Positions 11,739 to 23,757 are shown, numbered from the stretch's first letter. The stretch: DNA of 64,000 bases from Beta vulgaris subsp. vulgaris (GCF_026745355.1 NC_079206.1:13624279-13688278), one strand, 5' to 3'. A program made the numbers and translations. The notes: generated by a model not told the origin, from the letters alone.

Positions 11739-13289
11739 TTGAACCTAGCCAGCAACCAACTTACCTTTCAAAGGTATAAATTATCAACTTACCATACATG
11801 GCCCACAGTCCTCATAGAGTAGTGAAAATAATAATAAAAGAGAATAAATAAATGATTCAATCATGACCCAAACAAATAAATATATTAATTCCCCCATATG
11901 AATTAATAAATAAAGTTCTCAACCAACATGCGTGCAACAATCTTCCATACAAACATGATATAAATCTCATACTTAACATGTTCGCACATAAGTATAAAAC
12001 ATGTAAAATTCAATCATATACTAACTCACAAAGTTCCTATACATGATACTACATAACTTTCCTTCCTAAAATCATGATACTAAATCAAACAACACATAGG
12101 TATGTACGTACCTTGTGTAGACAAATTGATAGGCCACTTTAACAACTCTAGAAGTCGCCTACAGAGAAATATCCCTCTAGAACAACCAATAAAATTTATA
12201 ATCAATACTCCAAATAAATTCCAGCAACTTTAAAATACTTTAAATCTTCTTTAAAAATATTTAAAAGTTTTTTTCACCATGAAAACTTCAATTACTTATA
12301 CTCCCTGGCATAGTACTACTATACTAGTCATTAAAATCTATAAAACTCCATTAATAACAACCTTTCTAAAATTCCATCAACTTATAATTTATTAAAACTC
12401 CCTTTAAACGTACTTAAACATGCTTTAATTCGTAAGTTTAATCAATTTCATAGTTTATAACATGCTACTATGATTTTTCAATCTTTAACACCCTAAAAAT
12501 CCATGTTTCGATAATTAAATTTCCAATTTAAACATAATATTCAAATATGAATTTTTATTCTTTCAATACATAATTTAAATAATCATAGATTCATCATTAA
12601 AACAGTAAATTAAAGCTTCCAAACATAATTAGTACTAAAACAAATCATAAAAAGATAATCTTTAATCAAAATTTGAGGAGGAAGAAAAGTAATCAAACCA
12701 ACACAAAGAAGGAGGAACAAGAAGAGGGGCGACGGTCATGGATACAGTAGCTGCCGGAAAAGCCGCAATAGTCGTCGGTGGTGGCGTTAAGGATTTCCTG
12801 TGGAGGAAGAAAGTGTTTTTTGGAATAGAAGAAAGAGAAGAAAAAACATGAAGGAGATGAGCAAGGGAGTATCACCGGTTCTTTGTGTGAGAGAGGGAGG
12901 AGAGGGAAAATTTGTGTGGGTGAAATATTTGAGTTTAAAGTATTTATAGGTATATTTTCCTTTTGGGCTTAGAAAAAGACAATTGAGTTTTGAGTAGAGT
13001 TGAATGATGAATAAGATTGATGAATAAACTCCTAATATAACTAGAAGTCCTTTTTCCTAGTCCAATTAGTATTTAGATTCCTCAAGCCCATTTAAACTCC
13101 TTTTTGAAATCCAAATAGTATTTTAAATGTTTTTCAAAGCATGCCTTAACAATATATTTTAACTTTCTTAAATCCCTAAAATAATTCCTTTGACTTTCAA
13201 AATAGTCAACCTTTAAATAAATATATTATTTTAAACTAAATTATATATATATATAAATACTAAAATATATTTATATAATTCTTAAATTT
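11739..13289 (-). other. minus-strand promoter, leader and exon-like sequence of unknown origin
   Basis: On the minus strand there is a TATA-like cctataaatac near 12950, a C/T-rich leader (12910-12840) and a short ORF (12875-12693) rich in S, F and C. Further on an ACACAAG/GTACGTAC possible splice donor lies near 12115. No protein family is recognised. It could be a captured gene 5' end inside the CACTA element ending at 13531, or the U3-R part of an unrelated LTR. Confidence 0.3.
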
Positions 13290-13531
13290 ACAGGAGATTA
13301 TAGGTAAGGAGACTGGTTTTTAATGTTAGCTGGTCTCCTAGCCTCTTTACATATGATATGTATGCTTACCTAAGAGACTGGTTCGAGTTGTCAACTAGTC
13401 TCCTAAACAAACAAAGAAACCAGACATATAACCGATCTCCTAGCCTAGGACACATGTGAGATGGAGACCTGTTGTAGTCCGATTTCCAGGGTAGTTTTCC
13501 ACCGATTTTCTAGGCCTTTTTTTGTAGTAGT
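13290..13531. mobile_element. CACTA-6 terminus with subterminal repeats
   Basis: The right end ...ttttttgtagtagtg at 13531 gives, reversed, CACTACTACAAAAAAAGGCC. It is preceded by repeats of GGAGACTGGTT and its complement (13298-13480), the arrangement seen at the ends of the other CACTA elements here. The next bases are CTC. No matching left end was found, so the element length is unknown. Confidence 0.6.
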
Positions 13532-14197
13532 GCTCGTTCGTCGCCAATTAAATTATAAAATTAATAAAATGTAATACTCTTGTAGTATCATGTATAGTAA
13601 TGATTCTTATTACTTTGATTATGCTCGGTACATTAGTATTTCATTGTTCAAGTACGTACTTAACACTGTTGATTGTTTGTTATTTGTATTTGTTTGTTGA
13701 CCTGTGATGAACAATTGATATTTAATGGAAACATATTAGGTATGCTGATGATGCTGCATGAGTTCGGGAATACAGGGGATACGTTTTGTTTTATAAACTT
13801 TTAAAGTGATTTTATTGAACCTTCTAAAGTTTGCTTATGAATTACTTAGTTAATGGTTTTAAATAAAAAAGGGTCAATAGTGATTCCCGAGTTGGTTAGC
13901 ATTTTATTTCCGCTATCATTTAGTTTTTATAATAAGGAGTAAATTCAAGTCTTAAGTTAATGTTTACATTTCAATAATAAGCCTTGCGTTTCACTGCGGC
14001 GGTAATACTCCCAAAGTCGATGCGACGTAGTTTAGACGTGTATGAATTTTAGGGGTGTTACATTATAATTGCAAACATATCAAAACTTAACAAGGACCCT
14101 TGGGTTTAACGATATGGCTTCATATCTCTTACATGAGAGAACAATGTTCAAATATTAGTGGAAAAAAATTTTAATGTTAGCGGCCGGGTTGGGGGTT

Positions 14198-14945
14198 GGC
14201 ACTTGTTGGGCCTCTTGGTGAGTGACCTTGCACGAGGGCAGCCTAGAGGAAATTGTTTTACCATTGAGTTCCCAAAAGCCCCCTCCCAAAAAAAAAGGTA
14301 TCATAACATCATGATGTAGACTCCTATTAATCTTCTTTGGATTTTTGTATATTTTAAGATACAGTCAATCTTAGAGTAGTGCTAGTGATCATGGGTCTGG
14401 CCATACTTTGCACAACAAATGGTTTGAGTCAGGCCAAGTTTCGGGCCAACTTTTTTCGCACCAAAACATGATATTTCGGGGGTAAGTCAAGCAGGTTTTT
14501 CGGGTAAGGCCAAAATGTTGGGGCTTGTTGAACCTCTAAGTGTATGACCCTATACGAGGACAGTCTAGAGAAAATTCTTCTTAACATGTGGTTTTCGAAA
14601 AGGGCCTCCCAAAAAAAAGATATTCTAACATCATGGAGTAGATTCCTATTAATCTTCTTTGGACTTGTATATTTTGAAATAAAGTAAATCTTATAGTAGT
14701 GCTAGTGATCATGATACAGGATGGACTTTGCACAACAAATGGTTTGAGCCAGGCCAAGTTTTGGGTTAACGTTTTACGCACCAAAACCTAATATTATGGG
14801 GCAAGCCAAGCGGGCTTTTCGAACAAGGCCAAAATATTAGGGGCTTGTTGGGCTTCTAGGTGATGACCTTGTGCATGGTCAGTCCAGAGGAAATTATTCT
14901 TACCACCAGGTTTCCAAAATGGAGCCTCTAAAAAATATATATCAA
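14198..14945. repeat. tandem duplication, about 323-bp unit, 2.3 copies
   Basis: Blocks starting at about 14198, 14520 and 14841 each begin GGGGCTTGTTGGGC-like sequence, followed by a GAGGNCAGNCTAGAGGAAATT-like segment. The first two continue through CTTTGCACAACAAATGGTTTG and a CCAAGNNGGNTTTTCG stretch. The third stops after about 100 bp. Units differ by many substitutions, so the duplication is old. No coding function seen. Confidence 0.75.
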
Positions 14946-15014
14946 AACTTGTACAATCTGACTTGTGTGGACCTGGTTCACGTTAACATTAGTGTGCACC
15001 AAGCCAAAAGAATG

Positions 15015-15232
15015 TATCATTACTGAACAATCCATTATTTCATGCGAAAATCCATTATATTATGCAGAAACCAACTATATCATGCAGATCCAGACTATAT
15101 CATGCAGAAACCCACTATATTATTCAGACATACTCACTATATCATTCGGACTCACACTATATCATGAAAAAACTCACTAATCATTTAAACACACTATATC
15201 AACCAGAAACTCACTATATCATTCAGACACTC
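15015..15232. repeat. minisatellite, about 20-bp CACTATATCATGCAGAAAC unit, left part
   Basis: About ten imperfect units of CACTATATCATGCAGAAAC run up to the left edge of CACTA-2. The array resumes immediately after its right edge (16782-16803), and related CACTATAT pieces continue to about 16985. CACTA-2 therefore inserted into the array. Confidence 0.85.
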
Positions 15233-16781
15233 CACTAGTAGAATAAATGCTATTTGCTGCGGTTAAAAACTGCCATATTGCTGCGTTTTTGGGCGCGTAG
15301 CAATTAAGGGCGCAGCAATAGGTAATTAATATATTGCTGCGGTTTTAAACCGCAGCAATATTTGACATATATTGCTGCGGTTTTAAGTACAAAACCGCAG
15401 CAATATCAGTATTTTAGATTAAAATAGTACAACATATATTGCTGCGGTTTTTTACTTAAAACCGCAGCAATATACGTTGGGCAGGAAAATTTTTTATTTT
15501 TTTTATTTTGACATCAGATTTGGAAAATAAAAAGGTTGAAATAAAATAAAACATTACTTATTGAAACTAATGACAACAAGTTATTATATAAAATTCAAAA
15601 ACAAAAAAAACACAAATAAAAAAAACATATTATGTTATTACTTTTTTTTGAAGGCAGATTATAAAAAATCTGCTATGTAACTTCAAAAAATAAAAGAACA
15701 AATTTATACTATAAATATAATAAGATAATACAATAAAACACTAGATTTGAAAATATTACAACAACAATAACCAAAATAACAACAATTACAAAAATAATAG
15801 AAAATAATAACAGAAAAAAAACACAAAATTCTAAAAATATAATCTAAAAAAGAAACCGACGACGGAACGATCTGAACGGCCCAAGAAGGTCGTCGACTAG
15901 CGCGAGGTTGGGCTTTCTTTGTCTCGATCTGAACGGCCGACGAGGGATTGACTTCGACCGACGAAGCAATCGAACAGCCGACGACGGAATGACTTCGACC
16001 GACGAAGAAATCAAACATGCAACTAGGGGACGACTTCGACCGACGAAGAAATCGAACAGCCAACGAAGGAATTACTTCGACCGACGAAGAATTCGAACAG
16101 CCGACGAAGAATTCGGAAAGCCGATGAAGAAATCGAACAGCCCACAATGAAAACGACGAAGAAATGGAAAAGCCGACTAAGAAATCTAACATCCGACGAA
16201 GAAAACGAGATAGATCTCATAAAATCACCCAATTTGAGAATTGATGTGTTGATTCATTCGAAGAATTGAGATGAAAGGCGAAAAATTGAGAGTGAGAGGG
16301 GAGAGAGAGAGGCGAAAAATTGAGAGTGAGAGGGGAGAGAGAGAGGCGTGAGAGGAGAGAGAGAGAGAGGAGTGGGAGTTGAAAAACGGCCGAGAGAAAA
16401 AAAAAGAGGTTGAGAGATAAGGAACCCTGATAGCATACTTTTAATATTTGACAAAGTCCAAACCCGCGCGTTCTTTTTTTTTTAAAAAAAAGCATACAAT
16501 ATTGCTGCGGTTTTTGGCGGGAAACCGCAGCAATATATTTTTAAAAATATTATTTTTTATATTGCTGCGGTTTCCCGCCCAAAACCGCAGCAATATTAGT
16601 CTTTTCAGGCCCCACATTTTTTTCAAAATGCATCCGTTGAACCATATTGCAGCGGTTTTGGGCGGGAACCGCAGCAATATAGTTATTTTCTATTTTTTCT
16701 TTTTTTTTGCGTGTAATATTGCTGCGTATAGGTAAAACCGCAGCAATATCACTGCAGCAAATAGCATTTATTCTACTAGTG
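15233..16781 (-). mobile_element. CACTA-2, non-autonomous CACTA element
   Basis: The termini CACTAGTAGAATAAATGC and GCATTTATTCTACTAGTG are perfect inverted repeats that extend further into TATTTGCTGC. Flanks are CTC (15230-15232) and CTC (16782-16784). Subterminal ATTGCTGCGGTTT repeats form hairpins at 15250-15475 and 16498-16755. On the minus strand there is a C/T-rich leader (16430-16270) and an ATG-containing exon-like stretch (about 16255). Next is an array of about 30-bp units around GACCGACGAAGAAATCGAAC (15950-16200), then a T-rich stretch. The repeat-derived ORF on the minus strand (16192-15704) has no known domain. Confidence 0.92.
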
Positions 16782-16803
16782 CTCACTATATCATGCAGAA
16801 ACT

Positions 16804-17089
16804 AAATCATTCAATGTTCGAATACGTGTCATGATATATATTATGCAACTTAGATCTTTATGTATGTTAAAAGATTTTTCTTTATTCATCCACCATATTG
16901 CATATAATTTCACTTGATGTTTTCCGTTAATAAAATCTACTATATTGTATATAAGTTCATTATATCTCTCTAAAATTCACTATATGAAGTTAATAGAAAG
17001 GACTAAGTAAGTGTGTACCGGATCCATTTGAGTTTTTTTTTAAAACTTGTATATTCCTTTTACAATTTGTTTTTTGGTGATTAAGTAAG
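16804..17089. other. decaying minisatellite flank and AT-rich spacer
   Basis: CACTATAT and TCATTATAT fragments of the minisatellite continue to about 16985. The rest is AT-rich and unassigned. Confidence 0.4.
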
Positions 17090-18686
17090 TAATATTAGAA
17101 ATGACAAAACCACAACCATACAAAACACTAGGGGACTAGACAGGCCTAGAACCCCTCAAACTGGACATGCCTAGCATTTTATAGAGAATAAATCCACTCT
17201 CTTTAATCTTAGCTCCCATAATCTGTACAATTCTATTCTTGACAATACACTTAATCTCCTGAGTAGCTTTGTTTATAGACATAATCATCTTGTCCTAATA
17301 AGCCATATTCCTATTTCGCCAAATGAAATACACAACAGTAGCTATTGCAGCCCAAAAGACCATCTTCCCATACTTCGAATTCTTCCGTCTAAACTTCACC
17401 CATCTGAACGTTTGAATAAGCCCTTTATTACTCCAGTATCCTCCCAGCCATCTCATGATTTCTTCCACACATCTTTTACTGAATTGGCATTAAAAAAAAA
17501 GATGCTTCACGGTTTCAGACTCCTGGTTACAAATCAATCAGACATCATCACCACATAGAATCATCCTGCTCAATCTCTGCTTAGTCTTCAGCCTATCCTG
17601 CATAGCCATCCACAATATAAGTCTGTGCTTGGGCAAGGAGTATCTGTTCCAAACAAATCTACTCCAGTTAACATGTCTTGCCTATCCCAACAAAGTCTTG
17701 TAATGCTTATTGATGTTGTACTGAGGATCTATCATCCACTAAACACCTTGAATTTTCCTATTCATCTCATTTTTTGCTTGACATATGTATTTCCAAGCCC
17801 AACTGGAATGACTAGGTGCTTCATAGGTCCCCCAGTTGTCTTCCCTAATATACACTCCATTCACCCATCTCACCCAAAAATTGTCTTTTTTTGGGGCCAC
17901 AACCCAAGCCAACTTGAACACAACAACTATGTTCCATAATCTTGTATCTCTGAAACCCAATCCCCCTGATGACTTAGCAGAGTGGCATATCCTATTCCAG
18001 GCAACACCCCTATCCCTTCCATCATTATGTGTTCCTGTCCATAGAAAAATTTCCACAAATTGCATTAACATCCTTGATAACACCCTTTGGAATAATGAAT
18101 AGCTGCCCCCAGTACACATGAATACTTAGGAGCACACTATTAATTAATTGTGAACTGGCAGCAAAGGAAATATTCCTTGTGCTCCAGATTCTAATTCTCT
18201 GCACCATTCGGTCAATCAAAGCTTGACATTCACTTGATTTAAGCTTGCTAGTAGACATAGGAACCCCTAGGTACCTGAAGGGTAACCTACCAGCTTTGAA
18301 GCCAGTCACATCTGCTACTCTTTGAATCAATTCATCAGTCATACCAGCATAAAAACCTCAGATTTGTTCTTAATTACTTCAAGGCCAGATGCATTGAAGA
18401 ATATTTGGAACCCTTGAAGTAGGGTGTAGATATATTTGAAATCACCATTACAAAATAACAACAAGTCATCTGCAAAGCAAAGGTGCGTTAGCTTTAATTC
18501 TTTGCATTTTGCATGATACTTGAAGCCTTCAATTTCACCAATTTACTTTAGGATTCTATCTAAATAGTCCGTGCCTAGTGCAAAAAGTAAGGGGGGAGAT
18601 GGGATCCCCTTGCCTGAGCCCCCTCTGAGCCCTAAAAAAACCTTTTACAAATTTTGGGCATACAAAATAAAAGATGCAATATAATA
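17090..18686 (-). mobile_element. LINE-B, 5'-truncated L1-type LINE
   Basis: On the minus strand it starts within the RT at RAQRGLRQGDPISPL (about 18650-18600). The thumb region follows: LPFRYLGVPMSTSKLK and WSTRNISFAASSQLINSVLLS (18342-18025). Then comes a WNRICHSAKSSGGLGFRDT block (about 18030-17960) and a zf-RVT-like PKHRLILWMAMQDRLKTKQR near 17630-17570. Frameshifts are frequent. The LINE stops at 18686 exactly where a Stowaway-like MITE starts, and no LINE sequence is seen beyond the MITE. This fits incomplete reverse transcription at insertion. It differs in sequence from LINE-A. Confidence 0.85.
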
Positions 18687-19028
18687 CTCCCTGTGTCCAC
18701 CAAAATATAGTTCCCATTTCACATACAGTGTCCCAAAATATATTTCCCATTTCCATATTTAGTTCTACATTTTTTTGTAATTTGTTTAGAAAAACCATAT
18801 CCCATCATTTATTTGCTTCTTGAATTTTGTTTGTTCCTCAGTTTATTCAGCCAAAATGTTACAATTAATACTATTTCACCAATTATTCTCCATTCTCTCT
18901 CCTAAAATCATCTTTTCTCATACAACATTTATTTAAATAAACAAAAAATCATTAGCCCTCTGAGATTCTACTTACATAAATTACCGTGGAAAAAGGGAAC
19001 TGGAAACTATATTTTAGGACGGAGGGAG
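18687..19028. mobile_element. Stowaway-like MITE (Tc1/mariner type), copy 1
   Basis: Ends CTCCCTGTGTCCACCAAAATA and TATTTTAGGACGGAGGGAG are imperfect inverted repeats flanked by TA (18685-18686, 19029-19030). It shares long similarity with the copy at 19191-19523. No coding capacity. Confidence 0.85.
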
Positions 19029-19190
19029 TATTTATTTTGAAGACAACTACAAAAAGAAAGAAAAAAAGAAATAACCAGACTTTTCAATTACTTCTTAATT
19101 AACCTTTTCAAAGGTCAAGCACTTAAGCTCCTGCATATATTTACTCCCTTCATTTTTTGTTCTTTAAAGCAACACAATTTTTATTTTATA

Positions 19191-19523
19191 CTCCCTCCGT
19201 CCCAAAATATAGTTCCCATTTCCATTTTGGGTGTCCCAAAATATAGTTCCCATTTCCATATTTAGTTCCACATTTTTCCGTAATTTGTCTAGAAAAACCG
19301 TGTTCCATCATTTATTTGCTTCTTGAATTTTGTTTTTTCCTTAGTTTATTCAACTAAAATGTTACAATTAATGATCTTTCACCAATTATCTCCATTCTCT
19401 CTCTTAAAATCATCTTTTCCCATACAACTTTTATTTAAATAAACAAAAAATCTTTACTATCCCAACTTGCATAAATTACCGTGAAAAAAGAAAAATGGGA
19501 ACTATATTTTGGGACGGAGGGAG
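19191..19523. mobile_element. Stowaway-like MITE, copy 2
   Basis: Ends CTCCCTCCGTCCCAAAATAT and ATATTTTGGGACGGAGGGAG are near-perfect inverted repeats, with TA on each side (19189-19190, 19524-19525). It is closely related to copy 1, only about 160 bp away and in the same orientation. Confidence 0.9.
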
Positions 19524-19525
19524 TA

Positions 19526-20950
19526 CCTAGTTAAACTAACTTGTCACTTTGACAATTAGTTACATCAGTTACATGGGTGGTGATACCTAAATTATTGACG
19601 AATGACAATGAACGGCAAGCCTAATTGGTAGTCAGGAAGCAACTAGTATCATGGATGACGATAGAAAACTATACTTTGCAACTCACAAGTAATTAAGGAA
19701 TAGATAAACGTATGAACTTGTCATCATCTCACATATTTTTAATTGATGACTGATGGGGATATATAATTAATTATGTCTTTTCTAGATATTATATCTTTGA
19801 TGCTTTTTCCCAGGGATAATGAAGGTGTATTTAATGCATTAATACTCCAAATTTATTAATGTGAATGGGTCACAGATGTATAGAAGTACTATATAAACTA
19901 TGTACTAAAAATAAGACGAGTCATTCCTACGCATTTGGAGGAAAATGACTTTTGATGACATAAATTCATTGACGATTAGATATAATTGGTTCTAAATTGT
20001 TAGGAACACTAACGAATAAGTCATGAAATTTTTGATAAATCGACACTACCATATTCTTCGAAAACCAGTCATTTATTTAGTCAATTTATAGAACAATTGC
20101 TAAATAATACAATATGAAACATCATGGAGATTCTTTTCAATTTTCTAAGGGATTCTATGAGATTGCTGTATAAATAATATAATTAATTGATGTGACTTGT
20201 AAGTGAGATACTTTTCAAGATATATCGATGAAACAAAATTTCTAATAAAAATTAGGAGGATACCATTGCAATTTGCAAGTTTGTAATTGGAGTAAATTCT
20301 TTGAAGTTAAATTTTGATATAATTCACTCATGTTCCAAAATATTATGAATATTTTCATTTTTTATTTGTCCCAAATTAGTTTGAGTATTTTGACATTATG
20401 GTCTATTGATTATACATACTATTGTTATATTTATTTTTACACTTTTAGCCTATATTCTATCTGTATCAATAATAAAATACCTAATATTTCTCTCTCTCTA
20501 GTAAATAGTTACCCACTCACTCATATGACATCTATTCTTTAATATATGATAATTACCTTAAATTATGTATTCGAACAAGTGTTTAGATATTTTTTAGATG
20601 GATGAAGTATAAAATATTAAAAATGCAAACTATTTGAAGGTGATTTTTATATTACTATATGAACTTTTATAATTCTTGCAACATTTACAATTTAAATTTA
20701 AATTTAAACTTTAACAGCTTTTACTATGATATTCATTATTAATATTTATCTCAAAATGAATTTACAAAATCGAGTTTCTATAAAAAATTTGTACCTAGGT
20801 TGTTATGTCTCGATTATTGGTTATACTATTTTGACCTTGTGGTCAAACAAATATATCAAGAAAAAAATTGTTTCATTTTAATTTGTTCCAATCTCTACCT
20901 GAAATTATTTACACCTTGATAGATATAGATAACGATTAAAATCCCTTCAA
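19526..20950. other. AT-rich intergenic sequence, nothing recognised
   Basis: I see no protein similarity, inverted-repeat element or tandem repeat beyond a short AAATTT tract near 20690. The ORF at 20330-20542 is AT-driven. Confidence 0.4.
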
Positions 20951-20957
20951 ATAGCTT

Positions 20958-20992
20958 TTTTTTTGGGTTTTTTTTTTTGGGGGGGGGGGGGG
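20958..20992. repeat. poly-T/poly-G homopolymer tract
   Basis: T8, GGG, a longer T run and then about 14 G in a row. This is unstable simple sequence where assembly length errors are likely. Confidence 0.9.
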
Positions 20993-21206
20993 TTTATAAG
21001 GGGGCAAGCTTCAAAGAAAACAAGACTTCTTTAAATAGATAGAAGTAAAGAAGCTGATCAGGCAAAGCTAGCTAGTCAATTCAAATTATTTAAAAAAAAT
21101 TATATAAGAAGTTCACTAAATTTAATAAGTGCACTAAATTAAATAAGTTTAAGGATTCTTGAATGAGACAATATAATCTACCTTATTAAATTGCCAATAT
21201 ATTTTT

Positions 21207-21391
21207 GGGTAGTGTTATATGTAGCACTAAGGGCTACATATAAGCATTAAATACATTTCTTTAAATGAAAACAGTTTAAGAATTCAAGACACATTTTTAC
21301 ATCAATTGAGGTAATAAATGCTTGATTCAATATTTTATTTTCATTTTAAGCACCTTATACATAGCCCTCAGGGCTATGTATATCATTTTCC
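21207..21391. mobile_element. MULE-type MITE with palindromic ends
   Basis: A perfect 9-bp duplication TATATTTTT flanks it (21198-21206, 21392-21400), as expected for Mutator-like elements. The terminal repeats start GGGTAGTGTTATATGTAGC and, from the right, GGAAAATGATATACATAGCC. Each end also folds on itself around GTAGC...GCTAC and ATAGCCCTCAGGGCTAT. 185 bp, non-coding. Confidence 0.85.
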
Positions 21392-21710
21392 TATATTTTT
21401 CTATAGTCTATTATGGCCAAATAATATATGTGAAGATTGAAATAGTCTAGCTAGGATAGAACTGTCAGATTCAAATATCCTCAAAGCATCAATTCAGGAC
21501 AATAAGTCCCTATTTTATTGGACTTATTTTCAGTTCAGTTTCTCGTAATTTAGTTCATTTTTTTTTATGTTCAGTTTAGTTTCTCCCAAAACTAAAAGAA
21601 CGGAGCCTAATAAACCAAGACTTTTTTTTACACGTGCAATAAACTAAGACCTATAATAAAAGAAACAAGTTTATGTGTAAAAGAAAACTCCATCTATATT
21701 CAATAGAGAT

Positions 21711-22200
21711 GTCAAATGGGTAGGATCTATAGATCGGTTCTTCTAGAATCCAGATCTAGATAGTTTTTCAAACATGGATCGCTACGATCTGAATCTGTTG
21801 GATAATGAAATTGAGGATCTAGATCCTACGGATCCAAAACGGATCTTACTACATATCATCTTTAAACGACCCTAATTTTCACAATAATTAAAGGTCTTGA
21901 AGAACAAAAACCAACGCCATTTAACATCTTCATTTGTTGATGTTGAAGTAAACAAGCATTCAACCTTAATATAACAAATCCAAGCATATAGATAACATTA
22001 AGTTTTGCTCTTTTAATTATATATTTTAAAAATAAACTAAAAAACGGGTTAACGGATTCTTATAATAATTTAGGACCCGGTCTAGATCCGTGTTTTTAAA
22101 ACTAGAATCCATATCCTACTCGAATATGTAGGGTCCAAAATTAGGATTCAGATCCGCTAAAAACGGATCTGGATCCACGGATCGGGTAGGGTCCATAAAA
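21711..22200. repeat. GATC-rich dispersed repeat, possible hAT-like MITE
   Basis: It starts GAGATGTCAAATGGGTAGGATC and contains many GGATCC/GATCTAGATC palindromes. It ends near GGATCGGGTAGGGTCC. This resembles plant hAT MITEs starting with (A)GGGATGTCAAATGGGT, but a matching right terminus and 8-bp duplication are not visible. Confidence 0.4.
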
Positions 22201-22257
22201 CTATTTCAAAAAATATCTTATAAAAAAATATTAGAATTTTTTTTAGTTGACATATAA

Positions 22258-22833
22258 GGAAAAATTGTGAAAAAATATCTTATAAAAAACTATTTCGAAA
22301 ATAATAAGCTTTAAAAAAATGATAAATTAATAAGTACCTTGTAAAAAAATTTGGCTCGCAAAGAGCTAGCAAATGCTGAAAAATAGACTTTGACATGTGA
22401 CTCCAATATTGACCAACATGTAAGTATCACGTAAACTCCAAAAAGACCTTAAAAAAACCCTTACACTACTCTTTCCCCTCTCTCTTCGTGGTACACAAAT
22501 TCCTCAATTAAACCCTAATCTACCTCTCCTCTTCAATTACTCCAAGGAAGATGCAATCACATATTCAAATTTTCTCCAAATAGAGTACCACGAAGAGAAA
22601 GAAAGAAGAGTAGTAAAAGATTCTCCTTTTTTTTTTGGTTTTTTGGAGGTCATATAATACTCATGTGTTGGTTAACATCAAGGTCAAAAGGTTAAAGTAT
22701 ACTTTTCGACATAAAGTAGCTGCTAGCAACTAAATTTTTTATAAACAATTTATATGTCACTTTTTTTTTAAAAAAAAAAAGATTATTCTTCACAAACTGA
22801 TATTTTTATAAGGTAGTTTTTGAAAAAATTTCC
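22258..22833. mobile_element. long-terminal-inverted-repeat element, MULE-like
   Basis: The left 22258-22480 and right 22660-22833 parts pair as imperfect inverted repeats of roughly 180 bp. For example, TTGACCAACATGTAAGTAT pairs with ATACTCATGTGTTGGTTAA, and the AGAGCTAGCAAATGC region pairs with GTAGCTGCTAGCAACT. The outer tips are GG...CC. The centre holds a GTACCACGAAGAG palindrome and a CCCTAATCTACCTCTCC stretch of unknown origin. No convincing 9-bp duplication. Confidence 0.6.
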
Positions 22834-22925
22834 TTTACATAATAAATGCAATCATCAATTAGAATTCCCACTTTATAGTCTCATGAACCTTAGTAGTAGA
22901 TCATAGTAACTTCTGATTCAATATA

Positions 22926-23198
22926 CTTCCTCCGTTTTTTTTATAGATGCTACATTTCCCTTAAATGGAAATGTCATAATAGATGCTACATACTATAAAT
23001 GGATTCCTTATCATCATAAAAATCTTAAAATACTATTAAAAAGTTGGTGGTCCCCCACCTTCTCTTTTAAAATACTCATACTTTTTCCTTAACAAATGGT
23101 TTTTTATTCAAAAAGTGGTGATCCCCTACTTTCTCTCTCTACCTTTCTTAAAAACCCCTCACTTTCTCTATATAGCAACAATAAAAACACGGAGGAAG
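22926..23198. mobile_element. Stowaway-like MITE, CTTCCTCCG family
   Basis: Ends CTTCCTCCGTTTTTTTTATAG and AATAAAAACACGGAGGAAG with TA on both sides (22924-22925, 23199-23200). A TAGATGCTACAT motif is repeated inside. Non-coding. Confidence 0.8.
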
Positions 23199-23502
23199 TA
23201 CTCAATTAGATATATTGGGTCAAAGACGCAGATATTGCACGGTTCATAATATAGGCTCGCTCAATCGAGCAGCGCATCAAAAGTCCGACAAAAAGCCAAT
23301 AATTCCTTACAAATAATGACGGTTGCCTTCCACTAACCAATCTATAGTGCAAACTAATTTGTGAAATTCAGGCCTAAGTAATCACAAATCTCCGAATGTC
23401 CGCAAATTATAAGGTAAACCCCCTAAAAGTTGTTGGATTTCCCATAATATTCAATCTGTTATATAATTCATGCAACACCAACGAACTAAATTGAACTGAA
23501 GA

Positions 23503-23757
23503 AATAATAATGATGATGATGATGATGAGGAGGAAGATAATGATAATAATAATAATAATAAAGATAATAGTAATAATGATAATATTTTATAATTATAATA
23601 ATAATAATAATAATAATAATAATTAATAATAAGAATAATGATAATAATAATGGTAATAATAATGAAAAAAATAAATAATAATGATGATGATGATGATGAT
23701 GATGAACGACAATGATGATGATGATGATAATGATAATGATAATGAGAACAATGAACA
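23503..23757. repeat. compound (GAT)n/(AAT)n microsatellite
   Basis: About 250 bp of GAT, AAT and GATAAT triplets. Its minus strand gives a spurious ORF rich in I, H and Y. Flanking AATTGAACTGAA-type motifs resemble those in the MITE at 60218-60661. Confidence 0.95.

Larger units (their letters stand above)
8969..14062 (+). mobile_element. single LTR bounded by TG...CA and TTATA, filled with nested insertions
   Basis: The left edge TGTAATACTCCGTA (8969) is preceded by TTATA (8964-8968). The right edge GGGGTGTTACA ends at 14062 and is followed by TTATA (14063-14067). A matching 5-bp duplication with TGT/ACA ends indicates one LTR-retrotransposon insertion. A TATA-like ctataaataag lies near 9221. 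The sequences inside the two edges do not match each other, so they look like the left and right parts of one LTR (solo LTR). It is now expanded by the repeat at 9288, CACTA-3 (to 11097) and a further CACTA end (13531). Confidence 0.55.

Noticed and set aside
13570..14062. separate solo LTR starting TGTAATACTC at 13570
   Set aside because: The bases before 13570 (TAAAA) do not match TTATA after 14062, whereas TTATA before 8969 does.
15704..16495. minus-strand serine/valine-rich ORFs suggesting a protein
   Set aside because: They are translations of the 30-bp tandem array and leader of CACTA-2, in several frames, with no known domain.
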